From IMG/VR virus record IMGVR_UViG_3300025010_000234, positions 1 through 22,893 of that record: 22,893 bases of DNA; one strand, 5' to 3'. The notes beneath the pieces were generated by a model. That model saw only the letters and a program-made list of their open reading frames with translations, did no database searches and was not told the DNA's origin. This document shows positions 5,206-13,020 of the stretch, piece after piece (positions within the stretch are counted from its first letter, which is position 1; every line of letters starts with the position of its first letter). The position numbers were made by a program, and so were the translations under genes. Origin of the DNA: a virus.

Positions 5206-5562
5206 TTAGGCACCCCCTGAGTCATCCCGGAGTGGAAATATTACTTCGTCTTTTGTTCCGTCGCCGTAGGAAAATATTAGCTTTACAATTCCTTCGGTTT
5301 GATATGCTCCATCCCCTGGATCCGTAGATGGCAAGAAATCAGCAGCTATTTTAAAATCGGATGGAGCAGTAAAATATGACTTGGTTTGGGACATATTAAC
5401 ATTAACGCTGTCAATAGCAAAACAATAATTACTATCCTCACCTACCCCGCCCGAAGCAACCCCAATATCTGTCGCCACTCCTTCGATAGTCCAGCCAGTT
5501 AGGTTTCCTGTTTCTGCGCCGGGGTTCGTAAGCTGATTTTTACTGTATAGTTCGTCGGCCAT
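5206..5562 (-). CDS. N-terminal half of a carbohydrate-binding-like tail protein
   Basis: The product is 118 aa, starting at ATG 5562 with a strong GGGGG SD. NQLTNPGAETGNLTGWT near the N-terminus is the typical start of CBM4/9-like (galactose-binding-fold) modules, and LIFSYGDGTKDEVIF is an internal strand pair. The domain lacks its final strands, which are found in the same frame immediately after the TAA at 5208-5206. Read-through would give a 301-residue protein. Either a nonsense mutation has split the gene or the phage makes the domain as two interacting polypeptides. Confidence 0.6.
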   Translation of the reverse strand: MADELYSKNQLTNPGAETGNLTGWTIEGVATDIGVASGGVGEDSNYCFAIDSVNVNMSQTKSYFTAPSDFKIAADFLPSTDPGDGAYQTEGIVKLIFSYGDGTKDEVIFPLRDDSGGA

Positions 5563-5563
5563 T

Positions 5564-6934
5564 TTACACCCCCGCTATTGGCTTTCTGGCTTTTACTTTA
5601 GCACTTAAGCCGCCATCAAAACTTAGTTCTAGCCGGGTAATAACGATATTGACGGTACCTATTTTATCGGTAGCATCCTGGATTTGAACAATGTCGCCTA
5701 TTTCAACCGCTGGATCACCTCTCAACTCAACCTCAAAGTTTACAAGTGGGTCGGTAATATAGCTTAAAAGCGACTGAGCGTAAGAGGTAGCAACGTCCAG
5801 GGACTGAATAAGGTTGTTGTCTACGGGCAGTTCTTTTCTGCCAAAAACACTGATAGCTCCAGCATCCTCGACTGAGTAGTTAAATCCGGTAAACTCAACT
5901 GCCTGGCCGATAACTTCAATATTTACCGTTTCATCTGCCCCGGCATTCGATACTTCTATAGTGATTGACCAGGCTCCGTATGAAATATTTGTTACCTGAG
6001 AGTTAACAGCACCCAGGAGCTTTACCTGCTCAACATAAAAAACTGGCCCAGCTGAAAATTCAACTGCAGTTATTGTCGTGCCGCCTGCCGCTATGGCGTA
6101 ATCGGTTATACTTAAGACTGTATCTAAATCCTTCTTGGTAGGGAGTTTGTAGTTAAGTCTGACTACCGAGTAAGCATCAAGATATTTCTGCTGGTTTTCT
6201 GCACTGATTATCATGTCGTTATCAGTCCAGGTCGTTACCGGAGACCCGGTTACGAAGTTTGATTTAACCTTAATAACGCCATATCGGTCGGCATAAACAG
6301 AGCAACGCCCGGCAACACTCAGGTATTGCAGTGCTGCCTTTACCTTGCCCTTAGGGATATATCCAAGCTGCACAATCTGAATTAATGCCGGGTCAATTTC
6401 ATACTCATCAGCAGTTAACCCCAACACTGAAAACAGCATCCCGAACAACTGGCCAACTGTTACCCCAGTGGCCATAGCGATCATGGGTACGTCTAAATCG
6501 CCTATCTCATACAGCTTGTCATATGCTACAACGGATGATTCTAGGGAGCTACTTGGGCTGCTCCAGTCACCAGATTTGAATACACCAATCGGAACATACT
6601 CAATGCTGCTGTCAGTCAATTCTAGTCCAAGGTATGGTTTAATTAAAATATTTGGCTTGAGCTTGCCGTAATAAGCACCTGCAGTATTTGTAGGGGTGAA
6701 ATCCCTAGAACTATTATCAAAAGCCAGCTCTACAGAATTAGACGAAACTAGGCCAAGCGGATTATCGCCATCCGCGCTTGCCTCTTCCAGCAGCTTTACT
6801 GATGCTGAGCTATCAACATTAAAAATCACCGGAACGTTTTCCTCGCCGTCAAAATAGACTTCTACCTTTGGTAAAATATATCTTGTATCAGCCTTAATTG
6901 CAGTTTTATATGCTTCGCTAACATTAATCAGAAT
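5564..6934 (-). CDS. Baseplate hub / tail-tip (Tal-like) protein, probable non-canonical start
   Basis: The earliest standard start is GTG 6829, giving 421 aa. The frame stays open upstream and encodes an N-terminus typical of Firmicute tail-tip proteins (NVSEAYKTAIKAD..., then a basic strand and YFDGEE). A strong SD (GGGGG, 6943-6939) begins at the stop codon of the preceding gene. The only in-frame candidates near it are ATT 6934, CTG 6931 and ATT 6928, so translation probably begins at one of these, giving about 455 aa. The protein is beta-rich in its N-terminal and C-terminal parts, and DIVQIQD and a final strand pair resemble hub proteins. It should join the tail tube to the fibres. Confidence 0.7.
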   Translation of the reverse strand: MLINVSEAYKTAIKADTRYILPKVEVYFDGEENVPVIFNVDSSASVKLLEEASADGDNPLGLVSSNSVELAFDNSSRDFTPTNTAGAYYGKLKPNILIKPYLGLELTDSSIEYVPIGVFKSGDWSSPSSSLESSVVAYDKLYEIGDLDVPMIAMATGVTVGQLFGMLFSVLGLTADEYEIDPALIQIVQLGYIPKGKVKAALQYLSVAGRCSVYADRYGVIKVKSNFVTGSPVTTWTDNDMIISAENQQKYLDAYSVVRLNYKLPTKKDLDTVLSITDYAIAAGGTTITAVEFSAGPVFYVEQVKLLGAVNSQVTNISYGAWSITIEVSNAGADETVNIEVIGQAVEFTGFNYSVEDAGAISVFGRKELPVDNNLIQSLDVATSYAQSLLSYITDPLVNFEVELRGDPAVEIGDIVQIQDATDKIGTVNIVITRLELSFDGGLSAKVKARKPIAGV

Positions 6935-6942
6935 ATCACCCC

Positions 6943-7290
6943 CTACTGCTCAATTAAGGCAAAGGATATGTCTTTATATAGCTTTTTACTTGCCGTATTC
7001 ATGTAAAAAAGTGACTTCAAGGCCCCAGTATAAACAGTGCAGGTGCTCGTGCTACCGTCGCTTTCAGGGAATTCAAAAGTAAGAAAAGCATCGTTAGTAT
7101 CAATTACAGATACCAACGTAGCAAAATCAGAACCGGTCAGAGTATTATAGCTAAGCGTAAATTTCCTTTTCCGCGCAATTACTTCTAACGTCATTTTTCC
7201 AGACGCCACACGACCAGCCTTTACAAGCTTGTACCATTCACGTTCAAACCCTTGCGGTTCCGGAAGCGTTGTCCCGCCAAGTTTCATCAA
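6943..7290 (-). CDS. Distal tail (Dit-like) / minor tail protein
   Basis: The product is 115 aa. TTG 7290 overlaps the tape-measure stop; the adjacent ATG 7287 is equally possible (GGGG SD 6-9 nt upstream). The beta-rich, single-domain protein contains REWYKLVKAGRVASGKMTLEVIARKRKFTLSY. Its position between the tape measure and the hub is that of distal-tail proteins. It is shorter than classical Dit, so it may be only the ring domain or an analogue. Its stop codon overlaps the SD of the hub gene, implying translational coupling. Confidence 0.6.
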   Translation of the reverse strand: MMKLGGTTLPEPQGFEREWYKLVKAGRVASGKMTLEVIARKRKFTLSYNTLTGSDFATLVSVIDTNDAFLTFEFPESDGSTSTCTVYTGALKSLFYMNTASKKLYKDISFALIEQ

Positions 7291-10200
7291 CTACCACCCC
7301 GCCTTGCTTTTTCGCTTGCTATTGCCGGTTGCATTGCCCTTACAAGTGAAGTCATGCTTGAGGTGCTTGTATCTACTTTTGCAATAACATTCATGCTTTG
7401 TAGCGCATTAATAAAGGCGGTCTCGATGCGCTCATAATCAATGCCTATATTGCTACTACCGCCCTTTCCTGCACTGCTGGTTCCTACCATGCTTTCAATG
7501 TCTGAGTTTGGAGTAACGCTTGAACCTCTCGGTAAATTTAATATCTCCGGGCCTTTTTCACCAACAACTGCCCAGCCGCCAGGGTGATAATCTGTACCGC
7601 TTGCATATGCTGGAACAGTAGACGTATTACCGCCAGAGCTAAAAATAAGCCTTACTACGCCGGGGAAGGCACTTTTGAAACTATTCCAAGCATTTACGCC
7701 TAGGTCATAGAGCTTACCGGGCAAACTAGCTAAGGCCGATATTATACGTCCTGGCATACCCTCAAAATACGCTAAAACATCGTCAATTAATCCGGTAAAA
7801 GCTGCTGCTACACGCGGTAGAAATGCGGCCAACCTTGGAAGCAAAAGAGCAATAGCCTCTAAAACTAATGCTGGTAGCCCTAACCACCAAGCTACTATAC
7901 CTACTATTAATAGTCCAACGGTCACAAGCACGGCCGTTTTATGATCCTCCCAAAAACTTTCCATGACAGCAAAAGCTTGGCTTAGCGGTTGCTTCATCAT
8001 GTCGCCTAGTTGTCCCATTTTGTCTGAAGCCCAATCGCCAAAGTCCTTCATTACTTCTTTTATTTTGTCATAGCCAGTGTTCCAAGCATCCCCGAATAAT
8101 TTAGCCAGCTCAATAACTGGCTTTACTGCTGCTACTAATCCAGCCCAGGCAGAATCCCAGCTTTGCTGCAATAAAACTACTGCTGATTTCACTAAATCTG
8201 TCGCCGCTTGCCATGCCAGCGAAAAAATAGTCGCTAACTCCTTGACTGGTTGCACGGCTACAGCTATCGCTTCCCACACAATAACCCATGCTGTCTGTAG
8301 CGCAACTACCGCCGATGTTACTAATTGTGTACAGGTTTGCCATGCAAGTTGAAATGCTTCAGCTAACACTAAAACTGGTGCAAAGGCTAACTGAAACGCT
8401 TCTGCAAACGCGTACACCCAAGAAGGAACTGGCACCGGCTCTGGAACCAACACAGGGATAATAACAGGCTCTGGCTGCAGAACTGGAATGACCACTGGCT
8501 GCACTTGTGGTATGGGTATCGGCGGTATAGGGGGCCATCCTGGGAAAGGCGGTATAGGGGGCCAATCTAATTCCGGCGTATAATCACTGCCACCAGTTCC
8601 ACCGCCGAGAGAATCCCCACCGCCTCCACCAGTTTCATTTGGTGGTGTTATTTCGGGTATTTTGGGCAGTTCATCATCCTCTGGAATCTGGTAAACTTCA
8701 TCAAATGCCGCTAAAAATTTCTTTGTAGATTTTTCGGCATCTTTCGCAGAATCCTTGTAATCATTGATCATATCATTTAGATCGCTGATTGAGTCCGTGT
8801 AATCATCTGTGCCATCAGCGGCGGCAGAACCTGCTACAGCTGGAGCAAGCACTCCCAATTCCCTTAGCTTTTTAATTAATTGGTCTATCCATTTCGACGC
8901 ATATCCTGACTGGTAAGCCAAGAAAGCTAGTAGACCAATAATTAAAACCATAGCTGCTATTATTGGATTAGTTATCATGGCCGCCTTAAGAGCATTAAAC
9001 GCCATTGCAAGAACGTTTATAGCTTTTGCTGCAATATAGCCAACAGTAAAACGCAAAAACATGCCGATTAACTTAAAGCCACCTAACCGCAAAACAAGGA
9101 ACCAGAATGATAGCTTTGCCATGGTTACGAAAAGCATTAAAAAAGCACCAAGTATAAAGTTTACTACAATTCCAATGCCAAATAGATAACTAATTGTTGA
9201 TTTAATAAACGATGGTAGGGCATTAAAAGAATTAGTTAATAATTTTAAGAAATTAGTAACTATTTGTATTGGCTTTATTAATGGATCTCCTATTGCCAAT
9301 TTAAGTGATTCAAAAGCACCAGAAAGTTGTATTATAGATCCGCGAAGGTTATCTGTTTTGTCTTTGGCTACTTGTGCCGCTGTTGTTTTCGACATTTCAG
9401 CAGCCATTTTGCTAACTCCTGCGGCACCTTCTTTGTACAGGATGTTTCCTGCTCTAATGGCGTCAGTGCCAAACATAGACTCAAGATAAGAGGATCTTTG
9501 TTCGTTAGTTAATCCTTTTAGAGCTATTTTCACCATTTCAGCTATACTTGCTAAATCTCTTAGATCTCCGCTTTGATCATAAAATGCCGATGTGCCTTTT
9601 TCTGTAATAAGACCTAACTTTGACATAGTTTCTATTTGCTCTTTTGTCTTAGGTATCAAGTTCATTATCATGGTTTTGAAGCTTGTACCAGCATCTGACC
9701 CCTTAAGTCCATTCTGAGCAAATACTGCTAATGCTGTGGCCGTGTCCTTAAACTTCATGCCTGCACCGTCTGCAACAGTTCCAACCATTGATAAGCTAAG
9801 TCTTAAACCTTCTACATCGGTAGCACTGGCGTTAGATGCACCAGCTAAAATATCAGCAGCCTGTATAACTGTAAGGTTATCTTTTCGGAAAGTGTTAAGC
9901 GCCGTTGAAGCTATCTCTGCAGCAGAAGCTAAATCTATCTCTCCTGCTGCAGCTAACTGCAGAGCCCCTTCAAGGCCCCCTGATAAAACCTGTTTTAAGC
10001 TCAAGCCGGACTTAATTAACTCTCCCTGTGCCTTTGCTGCTTCTCCCGACGTATAAACGGTAGACTCCCCTGCTTCAATAGCTTGTTCTTTTAATAACTC
10101 CATTTCATCGGCAGTAGCACCGGATACGGCTTTAACTTTCGATAACTCCTGCTCAAAATCTGCCGCAACGCCTACGAAGTTTTTTAACCCAAGTCCAGCA

Positions 10201-10394
10201 GCCCCGCTAAGTGCGACCATACCTATGCCTATATTTCTGATAGAATCAAGCACCTTGCGCTCTACTTCTTTAAATACCTTACCCACATTGCCGCCAAATG
10301 TAGTTAGCGAGGCATTGGCTACATTCAACTGGCCACTGAATGTTGTTATGTCTAGTCCAAGAGTGACCAATAAATTACCTAAAGTACCTATAAT
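7287..10394 (-). CDS. Tail tape measure protein (TP901-type), probable non-canonical start
   Basis: The first standard start is TTG 10370 (1027 aa), but it is 28 nt from the SD. GGGAGG (10404-10399) instead faces in-frame ATT 10394 and ATA 10391. Starting there restores the usual tape-measure opening IGTLGNLLVTLGLD. Residues about 60-330 are the conserved PhageMin_Tail region (ADFEQELSKVKAVSGAT; SMFGTDAIRAG). Hydrophobic segments at about 385-490 are probable membrane-insertion helices. An Asp/Gly- and Pro-rich hinge (about 570-655) precedes two 43-residue repeats at about 669-711 and 712-754 (LAxxFxLAWQ start) plus a partial third. The protein sets tail length and may help form a DNA channel. 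Confidence 0.9.
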   Translation of the reverse strand: MIGTLGNLLVTLGLDITTFSGQLNVANASLTTFGGNVGKVFKEVERKVLDSIRNIGIGMVALSGAAGLGLKNFVGVAADFEQELSKVKAVSGATADEMELLKEQAIEAGESTVYTSGEAAKAQGELIKSGLSLKQVLSGGLEGALQLAAAGEIDLASAAEIASTALNTFRKDNLTVIQAADILAGASNASATDVEGLRLSLSMVGTVADGAGMKFKDTATALAVFAQNGLKGSDAGTSFKTMIMNLIPKTKEQIETMSKLGLITEKGTSAFYDQSGDLRDLASIAEMVKIALKGLTNEQRSSYLESMFGTDAIRAGNILYKEGAAGVSKMAAEMSKTTAAQVAKDKTDNLRGSIIQLSGAFESLKLAIGDPLIKPIQIVTNFLKLLTNSFNALPSFIKSTISYLFGIGIVVNFILGAFLMLFVTMAKLSFWFLVLRLGGFKLIGMFLRFTVGYIAAKAINVLAMAFNALKAAMITNPIIAAMVLIIGLLAFLAYQSGYASKWIDQLIKKLRELGVLAPAVAGSAAADGTDDYTDSISDLNDMINDYKDSAKDAEKSTKKFLAAFDEVYQIPEDDELPKIPEITPPNETGGGGGDSLGGGTGGSDYTPELDWPPIPPFPGWPPIPPIPIPQVQPVVIPVLQPEPVIIPVLVPEPVPVPSWVYAFAEAFQLAFAPVLVLAEAFQLAWQTCTQLVTSAVVALQTAWVIVWEAIAVAVQPVKELATIFSLAWQAATDLVKSAVVLLQQSWDSAWAGLVAAVKPVIELAKLFGDAWNTGYDKIKEVMKDFGDWASDKMGQLGDMMKQPLSQAFAVMESFWEDHKTAVLVTVGLLIVGIVAWWLGLPALVLEAIALLLPRLAAFLPRVAAAFTGLIDDVLAYFEGMPGRIISALASLPGKLYDLGVNAWNSFKSAFPGVVRLIFSSGGNTSTVPAYASGTDYHPGGWAVVGEKGPEILNLPRGSSVTPNSDIESMVGTSSAGKGGSSNIGIDYERIETAFINALQSMNVIAKVDTSTSSMTSLVRAMQPAIASEKARRGGS

Positions 10395-10420
10395 TTCACC
10401 TCCCTTGGCCCTGATTAAAA

Positions 10421-10449
10421 TTGTCTAGTTGAATTATTATTGCTATAAT
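10421..10449 (+). promoter_or_regulatory. Promoter of the plus-strand moron
   Basis: TTGTCT (10421-10426), a 17-bp spacer and TATAAT (10444-10449) preceded by TGC (extended -10). The gene starts 22 nt downstream at ATG 10472. The promoter fires against the late tail transcript, and the -35 box is only 17 bp from the tape-measure SD. Confidence 0.82.
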
Positions 10450-10471
10450 GAAATAAAAAGGATTTGATGCC

Positions 10472-11044
10472 ATGATTAATTGTCCAGAGTGTAACCACAA
10501 AAACAATGATTGGGCAAAAATGTGCGTTAGTTGCGGCAACATTTTAGACAGCAGTGTAAAACCAGCTAAGAAAAAATCCAAAATGACAACTATTATTATT
10601 ATCGTAATATGTATTTTTCTTTTCGTTTCTTTTAGCAATATACCGCCTAAAAATATAGATGGAGCTATAAAAGATGCTCTTGGCAATAAATTAAAAAGTT
10701 CAGAGGTGTTTAATTATGTACAAGACGAATCGAAAAAAATTGTTAAAATACATTTTATCGCCAGCGATAATTTGACTGCATCCTATATTAAAATGAGTAT
10801 GTTGCAGGATACAGCTAATGTATGCGAAAAAATATTATCCACCAGCATCCCGATCCGTCAAATAACAGTAGTCGCATATTTTCCTTTAACAGATAAATAC
10901 GGCAATGAATCTAATACATGTATTATGACACTTAGTATTAACGGAGAAACATTGAAGAAGATTAACTGGGATAATATTAATAAAACTAAATTTAATCAAT
11001 TAGCAGATGAGTATTGGGAGCATCCAGCAATCAGAGGTATTTAA
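10472..11044 (+). CDS. Zinc-ribbon, single-pass membrane protein (moron)
   Basis: The product is 190 aa and starts at ATG 10472 with AAGGA 9 nt upstream. C4-x2-C7 and C18-x2-C21 form an N-terminal zinc ribbon, followed by a Lys-rich stretch (KPAKKKSK), a transmembrane helix at about 39-57 (TTIIIIVICIFLFVSFSNI) and an outside domain of about 130 residues. The topology suggests a cytoplasmic zinc ribbon with the large domain outside the membrane. The gene is visibly AT-richer than its neighbours, has its own promoter and terminator and runs opposite to the tail operon. These are the marks of a moron expressed from the prophage. Superinfection exclusion or another envelope-directed lysogenic trait is likely, but the family is unknown. 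Confidence 0.8.
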   Translation: MINCPECNHKNNDWAKMCVSCGNILDSSVKPAKKKSKMTTIIIIVICIFLFVSFSNIPPKNIDGAIKDALGNKLKSSEVFNYVQDESKKIVKIHFIASDNLTASYIKMSMLQDTANVCEKILSTSIPIRQITVVAYFPLTDKYGNESNTCIMTLSINGETLKKINWDNINKTKFNQLADEYWEHPAIRGI

Positions 11045-11069
11045 AAGCCGCCAACTACGACGGCTTTTT
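11043..11069. terminator. Terminator of the moron (partly bidirectional)
   Basis: AAAAGCCG (11043-11050) pairs with CGGCTTTT (11061-11068) and is followed by a fifth T. It terminates the plus-strand moron. On the minus strand it ends TTTTAA, so it may only partly stop late transcription, which must pass it to reach the tape measure. The stop codon of the frameshifted chaperone (11057-11055) is in the loop. Confidence 0.75.
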
Positions 11070-11632
11070 CCCTCTTCTCTCGTGCGGCGGTACCCCAATA
11101 AAATCCTGTGGTTTTACTTTTTTACCTTTTTTACCTCGATTTACGTTACAAATAACCGAAGCAAGAAAGGCAAACCTGTGCCATTCAGTATAATCCCCTG
11201 ACTCCTGAGCCTCTTTTGTGTAGACAAGAACACTTTCCAATTCCTCAACGGTAAATTGCATCCACTCAGAAGGCGGTAAGCCATGCTTCGCAAGCGCTAC
11301 ACTGATTTGGCTAAACCCATCTTTGCCAAGGCAAGCACTGGCCTGTATATTTTCTTTAGACCAGTAAAATTTACTTCAATCCACGCCTCCACAAGTGCTT
11401 CAATTTCGCTCGGGTAGGCTTCTTCGATATCAGCCTCGGTTATCTCTGGGAAGAATTCTACGAGCTTAGATTCGAGTATAGGAATAATGTCCTTAACCTC
11501 TTTACCGGCAAGGCCCTTAGAGTCAGTGATGCCGCTCAACCTGGGGATAACATCCTCTTTCAGTTCCTTGATTTTAGATTCCTTAATCGTGATTGACTTA
11601 CCATTAACTGTTACAATCTTGCTTCTAGGCAT
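11055..11632 (-). CDS. Tail assembly chaperone GT-type fusion made by -1 frameshift
   Basis: The -1 frame is open from 11375 (after a TGA at 11378-11376) to the stop at 11057-11055 and overlaps the end of the upstream chaperone ORF. A -1 slip on A-AAT-TTT (11372-11366) joins residue 89 (Phe) of the short form to YWSKENIQ... and gives a protein of about 192 aa. The T part contains FSQISVALAKHGLPPSEW and EWHRFAFLASVICNV and ends Lys/Arg-rich. An ATG at 11261 begins the standard ORF of 68 aa, but the conserved-looking sequence extends 35 residues upstream of it, arguing that the product is made by frameshifting, as in lambda G/GT. It binds the tape measure and recruits tail-tube subunits. Confidence 0.8.
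11297..11632 (-). CDS. Tail assembly chaperone, short (G-type) form
   Basis: The product is 111 aa; ATG 11632 has GGAGG 7 nt upstream. It is helical with a basic N-terminus (KIVTVNGKSITIKESKIKELKEDVIPRL) and an acidic middle (FFPEITEADIEEAYPSEIEALVEAWIEVNF). It lies between the tail tube and tape-measure genes, the invariant place for tail chaperones. The frameshift site is at codons 88-89, so most ribosomes make this form and a minority make the longer fusion. It should coat the tape measure during tail assembly and be absent from the finished tail. Confidence 0.8.
   Translation of the reverse strand: MPRSKIVTVNGKSITIKESKIKELKEDVIPRLSGITDSKGLAGKEVKDIIPILESKLVEFFPEITEADIEEAYPSEIEALVEAWIEVNFTGLKKIYRPVLALAKMGLAKSV
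11366..11372 (-). promoter_or_regulatory. Programmed -1 ribosomal frameshift site A-AAT-TTT
   Basis: The heptamer has the canonical X-XXY-YYZ form in the zero frame (GTA AAT TTT). Directly after it ACTGGTCT and AGGCCAGT form an 8-bp stem (one G.U) with a 13-nt loop, followed by a small TTGC/GCAA hairpin. The spacing to the first stem is shorter than usual, so its lower pairs may be open on the ribosome. Confidence 0.8.
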
Positions 11633-11658
11633 ATGATTACCTCCATCAATTTATTATT

Positions 11659-12069
11659 TTAACTCGTTGCCCTGGCTAAATCACCGTCACCTTGAATAGT
11701 GGTACTTGTTGTTGCTAATTCACCCACAGACCCATCAAGCGGCGAATAGCTTTCAAGCAGACCGTTACCCGTGTATTTCGGGTTTGCGGTACCTACTACG
11801 CCGGCATCCGGCCTAATTTCAATAGGAAAAGCGGCCGCCCCAACAAGCGGGAATAGGGTTGCGTCAACCTCGCCAGCCGCAAAATCCTGATTGAATTCTA
11901 AGTCAACAGAGAAATCCTTTAGGCCAGCAATGCGCTGCTTACTGCTTGCACCCATAGCTGTCTTTTCAAGTATTTCGGCACTGTAGTTAATTGTTACAGA
12001 TGTTACATGATCACTTAGGTCAACGCTGTTTACGCTTACATAAGCATTCTTCAAAACCATTACAGGCAA
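11659..12069 (-). CDS. Tail tube-like protein, short paralogue
   Basis: The product is 136 aa; TTG 12069 has GGAGG 8 nt upstream. It shares a clear pattern with the preceding gene's product: VLKN near the N-terminus, LS..V....T..YS.E.LE.T, SK.R.AGL.D.S.D.E, and late YSP....GEL, QG, L.RATS. It keeps only the tube domain and ends where the longer paralogue's extra C-terminal domain begins. One of the two is presumably the major tail tube and the other a minor or head-proximal tube component. Which is which cannot be told here. Confidence 0.7.
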   Translation of the reverse strand: MPVMVLKNAYVSVNSVDLSDHVTSVTINYSAEILEKTAMGASSKQRIAGLKDFSVDLEFNQDFAAGEVDATLFPLVGAAAFPIEIRPDAGVVGTANPKYTGNGLLESYSPLDGSVGELATTSTTIQGDGDLARATS

Positions 12070-12083
12070 ATTAAACGCCTCCT

Positions 12084-12812
12084 TTACATAATTCCAAGCA
12101 ACACAATGACCGTAAAGCTTGGATTAGTACCTCCCGCAGTAAATACCGGCTTCCACCAATCATCAGTTATGGCCCCGGACAACTCTTTCCACTGGGCTCC
12201 AACGTCAGTAAATTGGTCGAATGTAACGCGCTCAATGCCACTTAAAAAAGCCTCAGCATTATCCGACTCAATAGCGATATCCAATGTCGGAGTTGTGCCG
12301 CTTGCCGCAATAACATGCACAACTGCATACATTTTTTGATCTGCAGTTACTGCCCCCAATTGCCGGGCAATACCATCACCACTGACAGTCAGTGCCCCGT
12401 TCTGCATCACAGTGGCCCGGACAAGTCTTTCAGTTCCCTGGGCAGATACGGAGAAAGCGAATAACTCGCCAACAGCAGCACCAGGTGAGTATTCAGCTTC
12501 CACGGCTTTTGTCGTGTAGGCAATCTCACCCGCTGCACCGGTAGTAGGGCAAACAGTCATAACTTGATCAGCCAACGCCAATTTTTCAAACAATATATCG
12601 TCTACCAGTTTTGGGGCAGTGCCGGCCTGGAAATATCCTTCGTGGTCAGCGCTTACGTCGAATAGGCCGGCAACCCTGCGTTTACTATCATCAGAAAAAG
12701 TAGTTGCTTCCAGCATCTCAACACTGTAGTCAAGTGTCATTTTGTTTACGTCACCGGAAAGGTTATGGCCACCAAAATATAGTTTGCAATTCTTTAAAAC
12801 TCTTGCAGACAA
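12084..12812 (-). CDS. Major tail tube-like protein with extra C-terminal domain
   Basis: The product is 242 aa; TTG 12812 has AAGG 8 nt upstream. The N-terminal ~140 residues resemble the next gene product (VLKN, YS.E.LE, SK.R.AGL). The C-terminal ~100 residues (GAVTADQKMYAVVHVIAASG; WKELSGAITDDWW ... FTVIVLLGIM) are a beta-rich domain seen in Firmicute siphovirus tail-tube proteins, probably exposed on the tail surface. It lies between the tail completion genes and the chaperone pair, as expected for a tail tube gene. Confidence 0.75.
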   Translation of the reverse strand: MSARVLKNCKLYFGGHNLSGDVNKMTLDYSVEMLEATTFSDDSKRRVAGLFDVSADHEGYFQAGTAPKLVDDILFEKLALADQVMTVCPTTGAAGEIAYTTKAVEAEYSPGAAVGELFAFSVSAQGTERLVRATVMQNGALTVSGDGIARQLGAVTADQKMYAVVHVIAASGTTPTLDIAIESDNAEAFLSGIERVTFDQFTDVGAQWKELSGAITDDWWKPVFTAGGTNPSFTVIVLLGIM

Positions 12813-13016
12813 TTAAATCACCTTCTCTTCATGCAAATACCCGCAGTCCTGACATTGCCAGCGCTTAAAACCCATAGAGCTATAATTTTTGCGCTTATCG
12901 GCAGGATGTGGACACTCTGGAGACTCTTCTTTTTCCTGCGGACATAAAAAAGCCAACATTGCATCAATGGCAGAGCGCATTGACAGCAGTTGGTTAATAA
13001 TTACTTCTGTATTCAA
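12813..13016 (-). CDS. Small zinc-ribbon protein in tail operon (67 aa)
   Basis: TTG 13016 is preceded by GGGG 7 nt upstream; the stop is adjacent to the tail-tube start. After an N-terminal helix, C35 and H37 and then C55-x2-C58 (WQCQDCGYLH) can form a zinc ribbon. Small zinc-ribbon genes recur in the tail modules of Firmicute phages without known function; they may be virion or regulatory proteins. Confidence 0.65.
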   Translation of the reverse strand: MNTEVIINQLLSMRSAIDAMLAFLCPQEKEESPECPHPADKRKNYSSMGFKRWQCQDCGYLHEEKVI

Positions 13017-13020
13017 TTTA

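Noticed and set aside
5206-5208. Selenocysteine or other amino-acid recoding at the TAA
   Set aside because: Selenocysteine uses TGA and no suitable hairpin is evident. Re-initiation at the following ATG, with a GGGGG SD, or a plain nonsense mutation is simpler.
8077-8352. Plus-strand 91-aa and minus-strand 77-aa ORFs with repeat-like sequence
   Set aside because: They are frame shadows of the repeated region of the tape measure gene.
10396-10686. 96-aa hydrophobic ORF on the minus strand
   Set aside because: It is the complement of the moron's membrane helix and Lys-rich codons, overlaps its promoter and has no SD.
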